Positions 1 to 6,071 of a DNA stretch of 8,571 nucleotides are shown in pieces. The position numbers and the translations under genes were made by a program. Numbering within the stretch: position 1 is the first letter of the stretch; each line of letters starts with the position of its first letter. The DNA is from Firmicutes bacterium UBA995 (lineage in GTDB: Bacteria; Bacillota; Sulfobacillia; UBA995), in NCBI GenBank assembly GCA_002291985.1, contig DBBB01000041.1:1-8571 (forward strand). The letters run 5' to 3'. The notes under the pieces are model-generated. The model did no database searches. It was not told the origin of the DNA and saw only the letters and a program-made list of their open reading frames with translations.

Positions 1-1
1 C

Positions 2-304
2 ATCGCCGCCGGCCTCCTGAACGGACTCGACCGCGATGCCGCCGCCCGGTTCTCTTTCCTGCTGTCCGTCCCCGCGATCCTGGGCGCCACCGCCCTGGAG
101 GCCGCACGTGCGGGACCGGCGTCGCTGCTGCAGCCGGGGTTGGAGGTCACTTTGCCCGCCATGGGCGCCGCCGCCGTAACCGGCTTCCTGGCGGTGACCT
201 GGCTACTGCGGTTGGTGCGCCGCGGACGGCTGGGCATGTTTGCCTATTACTGCTGGGCGGTGGGCGGCGGCGCCCTGTTATGGCTATCACTGGGAAGGGC
301 TTGA
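2..304 (+). CDS. uppP: Undecaprenyl-diphosphate phosphatase UppP (BacA), C-terminal part
   Basis: This is the last 100 residues of an integral membrane enzyme that removes a phosphate from undecaprenyl diphosphate, recycling the lipid carrier used for peptidoglycan and other wall polymers; it also gives low-level bacitracin resistance. The visible part begins with GLLNGLDRDAAARFSFLLSVPAILGA, the very typical segment that follows the PGxSRS motif in this family, so the catalytic motifs lie just upstream and are cut off by the window edge. Two more hydrophobic helices follow, with the characteristic RRGRLGMFAYYCWAVGG segment between them. The reading frame ends at TGA 302-304. ftsK starts 57 bases downstream on the same strand with no convincing promoter between, so co-transcription is possible. 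The family call is secure; the gene is 5' partial. Confidence 0.93.
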   Translation: MAAGLLNGLDRDAAARFSFLLSVPAILGATALEAARAGPASLLQPGLEVTLPAMGAAAVTGFLAVTWLLRLVRRGRLGMFAYYCWAVGGGALLWLSLGRA

Positions 305-347
305 CGGGGCGCAGGACCTCGCTGCCGCCGCGTAGAAGTGCGAGAGC

Positions 348-359
348 GGAGGCGAGGAG
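348..359 (+). promoter_or_regulatory. Ribosome binding site supporting an ftsK start at 362
   Basis: GGAGG at 348-352, followed by GAGGAG at 354-359, precedes ATG 362. GGAGG stands 9 bases from the ATG, a normal spacing. By contrast GTG 478, the first start in the main ftsK frame, has no purine-rich sequence before it. The site therefore argues that translation really begins at 362, in the frame that encodes the first membrane helix. Confidence 0.7.
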
Positions 360-361
360 CG

Positions 362-2469
362 ATGCCCCGGAAGCGCCGGCGGACTGATGATCAGTTTGGC
401 CGGGAACTGAGGGGAATTGTGTTCACCGTGGGCGGGGCGGTCGGCGCCTTTGCCCTTTTGTTTCCCGGCGCCGGGTCGTGGGGCGGGTGCTGGCCCAGGC
501 ACTGGCAGGTTTGGCCGGGCAGGGCGCGCTCTTGTTGCCGCTGGGCCTGGTCGTCGCCGGCCTCGGCATGATTGCCGCGCCGGGCAGACCCTTGCCGTCG
601 AGGCGGGTGTGGGGATGCGTTCTGCTCCTGGCCGGCCTGCTCGGCATGCTCCATCTTCGTTACCCCCTGCCCGAGTTCTTCGCCCACGCCGTCGAAGGCC
701 GGGGCGGGGGAGTCATGGGAGCGGCCCTCGGATGGATCCTGTTTCAGGGTTTTGGTCTGGTGGGCGCATGGCTGGTGCTTGCGGCACTTGTGTTGGCCGG
801 TCTCGCGCTGGTTTCCGGCGTCCCCCTGACGCGCCTGGGCGCCGGCGCCCTGCGCCTCAGCCGCAAGTGTGGCGGGCGCCTCTTCGGGGCAGTGCGCGAT
901 TTCTTCGTGGCGTCGGTGGAGGACGAGCCCCGTCGATCGCGAGAGGGGGTCCGCGAGTTGCCGATACTGGAGGTGGCGCCCTCCGAACCCCGGCCCCGCC
1001 CACGCCCCCATACCGAGCCGGAGGACCCGGCGCCCGAACCACCGGCCTACCAGTTGCCGCCCCTGTCGCTCCTGGCCCGGGGGGGCGCGCGGACCGGCGC
1101 CCGGCAGCGCCTGGACATCGACGATCGGCGGCGCCTGATCGAGGACACCATGGCCAGTTTCGGCGTGAGGGCGCGCGTGCTGGAGGTCCAACAAGGTCCG
1201 GTGATCACGCGCTTTGAGGTGCAGCCGGCAGTGGGCGTCAAGGTGGCCCGGGTAGTCGCCCTTTCCGACGATCTCGCCCTGGCGCTGGCCGCGGAAGATG
1301 TGCGCATCGCACCCATACCCGGCAAGGGCGTGATCGGGGTAGAAGTGCCCAACACCGAAGTCTCAGCCGTTCACCTGCGCGACGTGCTGGAGAGCGAGGA
1401 ATTCCAGGGTGCGTCTCCCGGCGTGACCATAGCGCTGGGGAAGGACATTGCCGGACGGCCGCTGGTGGCCAACCTCGAGAAGCTGCTGCACCTCATGGTG
1501 GCGGGGACAACCGGGTCGGGCAAGAGCGTCTGCCTCAACGCGATCATAGCCAGCATCCTGATGAGTCATCCGCCGGATCGCGTCAAACTGTTGATGATCG
1601 ACCCGAAGGTCGTCGAACTCAGCGTGTACGACGGCATCCCCCATCTGATCTCTCCGGTCATAACCGATCCCCGGCTGGCCGCCGGCTCCCTGCGGTGGGT
1701 GGTCCGGGAGATGGAGAACCGGTACGAGCTGTTCGCGGCGGCGGGTGTGCGCGATATCGGCCGCTACAATGCCGGCTCTCCCCCGACGCTCTTGCCCGCC
1801 ATCGTCGTGATCATCGACGAGTTGGCCGACCTGATGAAGGTCGCGCCGGCGGAAGTCGAGGATGCCATCTGGCGTCTGGCGCAGATGGCGAGGGCGGCGG
1901 GCATCCATCTCGTGGTGGCGACCCAGCGCCCGTCGGTGGACGTGGTCACGGGGGTCATCAAGGCCAACATCCCCTCCCGCATCGCCTTCGCCATGTCGTC
2001 TCAGGTAGACTCGAGGACCATCCTTGACTCCCCGGGGGCGGAACGCCTGCTCGGCCAGGGCGACCTCCTGTACCTGCCGGTGAGCGCGACCCGGGCGGTG
2101 CGGGGCCAGGGCGCCTATATAGCGGATCGGGAAGTGGAGGAGATCGTGGCCTTCGTCAAAGCGCAATCGTCCCCCGAGTATCGCGAGGGGGTGGTGGCCC
2201 AGGGCGCCCTCGAGGAGGGCAAGGAGCCCGAGCCGGAGGACGATGCGCTGTTCTCCGACGCGGTGCGGGTAGTCATGGACACCCGGCAGGCGTCGATCTC
2301 GATGGTACAGCGCAAGCTGCGGGTGGGTTATACGCGGGCGGCGAGGCTGGTCGACGCCATGCAGGAAAAGGGGATCGTCAGCGGTCCAGACGGCGCCCGC
2401 CCGCGGGAGATCCTCATGACCTGGGATCAGTTTCGCCGTGATTTTCTCGATCGCAAGCCTCGGGAGTGA
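362..2469 (+). CDS. ftsK: DNA translocase FtsK/SpoIIIE with an apparent frameshift near 476-478
   Basis: This is a membrane-anchored hexameric ATPase that pumps double-stranded DNA through the division septum and helps resolve sister chromosomes; the SpoIIIE type moves DNA into the forespore. The uninterrupted frame is GTG 478 to TGA 2469 (663 residues). In that numbering, hydrophobic segments lie at about 15-33, 45-60 and 80-113, then an acidic/proline linker ending in YQLPPLSLLARG, the alpha domain, Walker A GTTGSGKS (343-350), Walker B IVVIIDE (442-448), and a C-terminal winged-helix gamma domain (about 588-652) that reads DNA polarity. The motor looks intact. The first membrane helix is missing from this frame but present from ATG 362 in the next one: basic MPRKRRRTDDQFGREL, then RGIVFTVGGAVGAFALLFPGAGS, running directly into VGRVLAQALAG at 478. 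Joining them (a -1 shift, or one missing base) gives about 702 residues, a normal family length. The FtsK/SpoIIIE call is certain; which of the two roles applies cannot be told here. Confidence 0.93.
473..482 (+). other. Apparent frameshift point in ftsK
   Basis: FtsK-like protein sequence leaves the ATG 362 frame after codon TCG (476-478) and resumes at GTG 478. Past this point the first frame gives non-homologous sequence (WGGCWPRHWQ) and stops at 569-571. Upstream of 478 the second frame holds no start codon and meets a TGA at 385-387. No X XXY YYZ slippery heptamer is in the correct phase here (TTT CCC at 461-466 is out of phase), so a lost base in this G/C-rich stretch, either in the assembly or a genuine mutation, is the simplest explanation. 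Confidence 0.65.
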
Positions 2470-2758
2470 ACGGAAGCAGGCCAAAAGAGAAGCGAGACCC
2501 GGCGCCTTCCCGGCTAACCTGCACCAGGTAGTAGCGGTCGAACAAGAGCATTTCCTCCGGACCTGCGGGCTGGCCTGCCAGGGCCGTCCGGTAAAGGTCC
2601 TGGAGGGCGGCCGGCAACTCCTCGGCATCGGAGGGATTCCCCCCGGGGATGGTGAAGAGACGGGAGGTTCGCTCGCCCCCTGCCCGCGTGATGGGTGAGG
2701 GGGTAGGCGACCGGCTGATAGCCCCCGGGGGGTGACCGCGGCGTGGCCCCGCGACTGA
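2414..2758 (-). pseudogene. Possible 5'-truncated gene remnant, unidentified, antisense to the ftsK-asnS gap
   Basis: The minus strand is open for 115 codons from just after a stop (2759-2761) to TGA at 2414-2416, spanning the whole ftsK-asnS gap. The central part, about 2470-2690, reads like real protein (for example LYRTALAGQPAGPEEMLLF followed by DRYYLVQVSREG) and has the G/C-rich third positions of the neighbouring genes. No ATG or GTG precedes this part. The first possible start is TTG at 2617, with GAGGAG directly abutting it, too close to work as a ribosome binding site. I do not recognise the family. It could be the tail of a decayed gene or a chance open frame, which is common in GC-rich DNA. 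The last 56 bases overlap the end of ftsK. No terminator or promoter was seen in the 273-base gap itself. Confidence 0.25.
2727..2735 (+). promoter_or_regulatory. Ribosome binding site of asnS
   Basis: GGGGGGTGA ends 7 bases before GTG 2743 and matches the anti-Shine-Dalgarno complement (GGAGGTGA) with one mismatch over its last eight bases. In-frame stops at 2716-2721 leave GTG 2743 as the first available start in this frame. Together these settle the asnS start. Confidence 0.7.
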
Positions 2759-4038
2759 CTACCGTTGCCGAGATAGGCCGTCACCTTGACGGCGTCGTGA
2801 CGCTGCAAGGGTGGCTTTACAACCGCAGGAGTTCGGGCCGGCTCGAGTTCCTCATCATCCGCGACGGCACCGGGTACCTGCAGGCGGTGGTCAACCAGGC
2901 GGACGTGAGCCCCCGGACGTTCGACAGATGCCGGGAGCTGACCCAGGAGTCGGCGGTTCGCGTCGAGGGGGTCGTCCGGGGTGACCGCCGGGCGCCCGGA
3001 GGTTATGAACTGGCCGTCGCCGACCTCGAAGTCGTCGCCATCGCCGAGCCTTACCCCCTCACCCTCAAAGACCACGGCGCTGACTTCCTCCTCGACCACC
3101 GACACCTCTGGCTGCGCACCCCTCGCCAGCACGCCATCATGCGCGTGCGAGCCACGGTCATCGCCGCTTGCCGGGAGTTCCTGGACGGCCGGGGTTTCCT
3201 GGCCGTGGACACGCCCATCCTCACCCCCGCCGCCTGCGAGGGCACGACCACCCTGTTCGAGACGGCCTACTTCGACACGGCCGCCTACCTGTCGCAGAGC
3301 GGCCAGCTCTACAACGAGGCGGGAGCCATGGCTTTCGGGCGGGTATACTGCTTCGGGCCGACCTTCCGGGCCGAGAAGTCCCGTACCCGCAGACACCTGA
3401 TGGAGTTCTGGATGGTGGAGCCGGAAGCGGCCTATCTCGACTTCGAAGGTAACCTGGCCCTGCAAGAGGAGATGGTCGGACACATTGTGGCAAAGGTGCT
3501 GGAGCAGCGCCGACCGGAACTCGAGCGACTGGAGCGCGATACTGCCATGCTCGAGAAGGCCATTCCCCCCTTCCCCCGGGTGAGTTACGACCAGGCGCTC
3601 GAACTCCTGGCCGCGACCGAGCCGCTCAAGTGGGGAGAGGACTTTGGGGCGCCCCACGAGGTAGCCCTGGCCGCACACTTCGACAGGCCGGTCTTCGTAC
3701 ATCGTTTCCCTGCGGCGGTCAAGGCTTTCTACATGAAGCCCGATCCCGAGCGGCCCGAGGTCGTGCTGGGCGCCGACCTGCTCGCTCCCGAGGGCTACGG
3801 CGAGATCATCGGCGGGGGCGAGCGCCTCGCCGACTACGGCCTCTTGCGCGCGCGTCTTGAACAGCATGGGCTGGCGGAGAGCGCTTTCCGGTGGTACCTT
3901 GACTTGCGGCGCTACGGAAGTGTTCCCCACTCCGGCTTCGGCATGGGCGTCGAGCGGGTGGTGGCCTGGCTCTGCGGGCTCGAGCACATACGCGAGGCCA
4001 TACCGTTTCCGCGTTTACTCAACCGGATCTATCCTTGA
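2743..4038 (+). CDS. asnS: Asparagine--tRNA ligase (AsnRS)
   Basis: This cytoplasmic class IIb synthetase charges tRNA-Asn with asparagine using ATP. The 431-residue product is about the length of the B. subtilis enzyme. An N-terminal OB-fold anticodon-binding domain occupies about residues 17-103 (VTLQGWLYNRRSSGRLEFLIIRDGTG). The catalytic core follows, with motif 1 around the VDTPILTP proline (158), motif 2 FRAEKSRTRRHLMEFWMVEPE (208-228) and motif 3 GFGMGVERVVAW (398-409, arginine 405). The motif 2 wording RHLMEFWMVEPE and the ending REAIPFPR are typical of AsnRS rather than of archaeal-type AspRS, so it should be specific for asparagine. Translation starts at a GTG. The gene lies 273 bases after ftsK and 22 bases before rodZ, so it probably shares a transcript with rodZ. 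All catalytic motifs are present. No T-box leader could be supported upstream. Confidence 0.96.
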   Translation: MAPRLTTVAEIGRHLDGVVTLQGWLYNRRSSGRLEFLIIRDGTGYLQAVVNQADVSPRTFDRCRELTQESAVRVEGVVRGDRRAPGGYELAVADLEVVAIAEPYPLTLKDHGADFLLDHRHLWLRTPRQHAIMRVRATVIAACREFLDGRGFLAVDTPILTPAACEGTTTLFETAYFDTAAYLSQSGQLYNEAGAMAFGRVYCFGPTFRAEKSRTRRHLMEFWMVEPEAAYLDFEGNLALQEEMVGHIVAKVLEQRRPELERLERDTAMLEKAIPPFPRVSYDQALELLAATEPLKWGEDFGAPHEVALAAHFDRPVFVHRFPAAVKAFYMKPDPERPEVVLGADLLAPEGYGEIIGGGERLADYGLLRARLEQHGLAESAFRWYLDLRRYGSVPHSGFGMGVERVVAWLCGLEHIREAIPFPRLLNRIYP

Positions 4039-4045
4039 GGATTAT

Positions 4046-4051
4046 GGAGGG
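4046..4051 (+). promoter_or_regulatory. Ribosome binding site of rodZ
   Basis: GGAGGG sits 9 bases before GTG 4061. It fixes the rodZ start: the open frame continues upstream into the asnS 3' end, but that part is antisense-free shadow in another frame of asnS and has no homology to the family. ATG 4044 is out of frame and hits a stop within seven codons. Confidence 0.7.
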
Positions 4052-4060
4052 AAGCGGGAA

Positions 4061-4843
4061 GTGAGCACGGAGGAACTCGGGGTCCGGTTACGGAAGGCGA
4101 GGGAAGAACGGGGGCTATCGCTCGAGCAGGCGCAGGCGGACACCAAGATTCGCCTGCGATACCTGGTGGCCCTGGAGAACGGAGATCACAAGTTGATTCC
4201 CGGGGACGTGTGCGCCCGTGGTTTCGTGCGCAGTTACGGAAAGTACCTCGGGCTCGACCCGTCGGAACTCATAGCCCGGTTGCATGAGGACGAAATGCCC
4301 CAGGAGCAGGCCGTCTTATCGGCCGGCCGTTTGCCCCGCCGGTTCTCGCCCTTGCCGGCGGCCGTCCTCGTGGGCGCACTGGTGCTGGTGGCGGCAGCGA
4401 TCTATTACTTCGGAGTGCTGCCCCGGGCGCCAGGGGAGCAGGAACCCCCGCCTCCTCCACCGGTTGAGGAACCGACTACGCCCGTCGAGCCCGTCCAGCC
4501 GCCGCCCGTCGTCGAACCCGTGCCGCCACGACCGGAGGTACGCATCGTGCGGGAAGACGCGGGCGATGAGGTGCGCTTCCGGGTGGCGGCCGATTCCCTG
4601 GAAGTCACGCTGGAACTGACCGATTACTGCTGGCTGCAGGTATACGCGGACGACCGCCCGGTACAGCAGGGCACCCTGCCCCCCGGCACGGTTCAGGTGT
4701 TCACCGCCGCGCGGGCGCTCAGCATTCGCGTGGGGCGTCCCGGCATGGTCCTCGTGAAGGTCGGCGAACAGGAACTCGGCCTCCTGTTCCAGGATCCGGC
4801 CACCGATCCGAGGACGGTGCTGTTCGAGTTGGAGGCGCCCTGA
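4061..4843 (+). CDS. rodZ: RodZ-like membrane protein with N-terminal helix-turn-helix (YmfM family)
   Basis: In rod-shaped bacteria RodZ links MreB filaments to the wall-elongation machinery. The predicted product is 260 residues, starting at GTG 4061 behind a good ribosome binding site. Domains in order: a cytoplasmic HTH_25-type domain, about 4-75 (LGVRLRKAREERGLSLEQAQ, then TKIRLRYLVALENGD and the typical RGFVRSYGKYLGLDP); a basic stretch RLPRRF; one membrane helix, about 98-119; a proline-rich external linker, about 122-158; and a C-terminal beta domain of the DUF4115 type, about 178-246 (LEVTLELTDYCWLQVYADD ... GTLPPGTVQVFTAARALSIRVG). This is the full expected architecture. It is 22 bases behind asnS, suggesting one operon. 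In Bacillus the homologue ymfM lies downstream of spoIIIE, which fits ftsK being nearby. The family is clear; a role in shape is inferred from homologues. Confidence 0.9.
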   Translation: MSTEELGVRLRKAREERGLSLEQAQADTKIRLRYLVALENGDHKLIPGDVCARGFVRSYGKYLGLDPSELIARLHEDEMPQEQAVLSAGRLPRRFSPLPAAVLVGALVLVAAAIYYFGVLPRAPGEQEPPPPPPVEEPTTPVEPVQPPPVVEPVPPRPEVRIVREDAGDEVRFRVAADSLEVTLELTDYCWLQVYADDRPVQQGTLPPGTVQVFTAARALSIRVGRPGMVLVKVGEQELGLLFQDPATDPRTVLFELEAP

Positions 4844-4940
4844 GGGGGGGAGGGGGGAGGAGCAAGGGACAAGCTAAACCACATGGAATCCGCTCCAACT
4901 CCCGTGGGACCCGGCCGGGGGGCCGCCGGTGGCCGATATC
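4844..4940. other. Convergent intergenic gap between rodZ and mrfB
   Basis: These 97 bases separate two converging genes. They open with a G-rich purine tract directly after the rodZ stop (4844-4860, seven Gs, A, six Gs, A, two Gs). Near the other end is a weak GC hairpin, CCGGC (4911-4915) pairing with GCCGG (4925-4929), with no run of T on either strand. A two-way terminator would be expected here, but the hairpin is too weak and lacks the T-tract, so a Rho-independent terminator is not claimed. Confidence 0.3.
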
Positions 4941-6071
4941 CTAGTATGCCGGCAGGCAGCCGGGCATGCCCACCTGGCGGCGCAGGCGCGCCGCGCGGCG
5001 GCATAGCAGCTCTCGCTGGCGAGGGGACAGGCCGGGCCGATGGACGGCCGCCTCCACCACCGCCAGCGCCCGGGGGAGATCCTCTAGCACGCGTTCGTAG
5101 TGCCTCGCCAGCTCGAGGTGGGGAACGAGCGATGGTGAACCGGCGGCTATTGCGTCATGCCATACCGTTGCTGCCGCCTCATGGTGACCCAGGCGCCGGC
5201 ACAGCCTCCCCAGCCGCTCTCGCGTGGGGTGCGCATGGGGGGACTCGAGGCCGCGGGCCATTGCCTCCATGTAACACGCCATACTTTGGGGTGCCCAGCC
5301 CGCCAGCTCACATGCTCGGGCCAGCCCGACCATCTCCAGGGGATGGGCGCCGGCAGGAGGTCTGCCCGCCGCCGCCTCTTCCGCCCAGCTTCCCAGGTGG
5401 CAGGCCAGCGTGACCAGGGAGAGGATATCGCGCTGATTGTGGCGGAACACGGGCCCGAGGCGGCCGAGATTCCCGGTGAGCAGGTACTCCCGGTAGAAAG
5501 AGGGCACGAGGTGGCCGGGAACATCATCCTCCCGGACGAAGCCCAGCACATGTTGCTCCAGGGATGCGAGACTGCGACTTTCGAGCCGCAACCTCCAGAC
5601 GCGCCGCGCCACCGGCAGAAGGTCGATGTGAGGGATCTCCGGTAGCAAGGGGCCGCGCCGGTTGAGGATCAGCCGGTTCTCGAGCTGGGGCAAGTCGAAT
5701 CGGCAGCCGTTGAACGTGACCAGCCCCGCGGCCTCTCCCAGGTGGTCGAGCAGGGCATCGAGGAAGCCGCCTTCCGTGTCAGGGTCGTCAAGGAAAAAGT
5801 GGCGCACGACGAAATTCCCCGCCTCGAACCGGCCGGCGCCTACCAGGAACACAAGCGTGCCCGCACCCATTCCCAGCCCGGTGGTCTCGGTGTCCAGGAA
5901 CAAGAGGTCGGACAGTTGAAGACCGCCCAGGTCGGGCCACCCGGCCAGGCCACCCAGCGGCCCTGCCGGGTAGCCAAGCGCGTCCGACAGGTGACGGCCG
6001 CCGTGGCAATGGTGGATCGACAGGCGCACTTCCTGGACCGCGACGCCGGCGGGGCGTGACGTTACGGTCAT
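4941..6071 (-). CDS. mrfB: MrfB (YprB) RNase H-fold 3'-5' exonuclease of the MrfAB repair pair
   Basis: In B. subtilis MrfB is a metal-dependent exonuclease that works with the helicase MrfA in excision repair of mitomycin C damage, independently of UvrABC. The product here is 376 residues. An N-terminal region (1-54), the part reported to contact MrfA in Bacillus, precedes the YprB/RNase_H_2 domain. The acidic metal ligands are all visible: LFLDTETTGLG (D60, E62), TFNGCRFDLPQLENR (D126) and RHNQRDILSL (H211, D215), so it should be active. After about residue 235 comes a helical TPR-like tail (LARACELAGWAPQSMACYMEAMARG and similar units). The start is ATG 6071, whose last base pair overlaps the mrfA stop as ATGA; no strong ribosome binding site precedes it, so translation is probably coupled to mrfA. 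The frame continues open upstream inside mrfA, but that part is shadow. It is somewhat shorter than the Bacillus protein. Confidence 0.92.
   Translation of the reverse strand: MTVTSRPAGVAVQEVRLSIHHCHGGRHLSDALGYPAGPLGGLAGWPDLGGLQLSDLLFLDTETTGLGMGAGTLVFLVGAGRFEAGNFVVRHFFLDDPDTEGGFLDALLDHLGEAAGLVTFNGCRFDLPQLENRLILNRRGPLLPEIPHIDLLPVARRVWRLRLESRSLASLEQHVLGFVREDDVPGHLVPSFYREYLLTGNLGRLGPVFRHNQRDILSLVTLACHLGSWAEEAAAGRPPAGAHPLEMVGLARACELAGWAPQSMACYMEAMARGLESPHAHPTRERLGRLCRRLGHHEAAATVWHDAIAAGSPSLVPHLELARHYERVLEDLPRALAVVEAAVHRPGLSPRQRELLCRRAARLRRQVGMPGCLPAY

Noticed and set aside
301..338. Possible promoter between uppP and ftsK (TTGACG at 301-306, TAGAAG at 333-338)
   Set aside because: The spacer would be 26 bases, too long for a sigma-A promoter, and nothing suitable lies at 16-18 bases.
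461..470. TTTCCC as a programmed -1 frameshift site in ftsK
   Set aside because: The reading phase is TTT CCC GGC, not T TTC CCG, so tandem slippage does not fit, and it is several codons before the point where homology changes frame.
391..1217. Long open frames on both strands over the ftsK 5' half (for example 391-1194 minus and 417-1217 plus)
   Set aside because: They are proline-, arginine- and glycine-rich shadows of ftsK without ribosome binding sites or recognisable domains.
2722..2742. T-box-like sequence GGGGTGACCGCG ahead of asnS, a gene often under T-box control in Firmicutes
   Set aside because: Compared with AGGGTGGNACCGCG it lacks the UGGN bulge that pairs with the tRNA acceptor end, it overlaps the ribosome binding site, and I could not find a convincing stem I or specifier loop upstream.
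1363..3987. An 874-codon open frame on the minus strand opposite ftsK and asnS
   Set aside because: It lies antisense to two clearly conserved genes, its translation resembles no protein family, and it matches the low-complexity pattern expected from GC-rich shadow frames.
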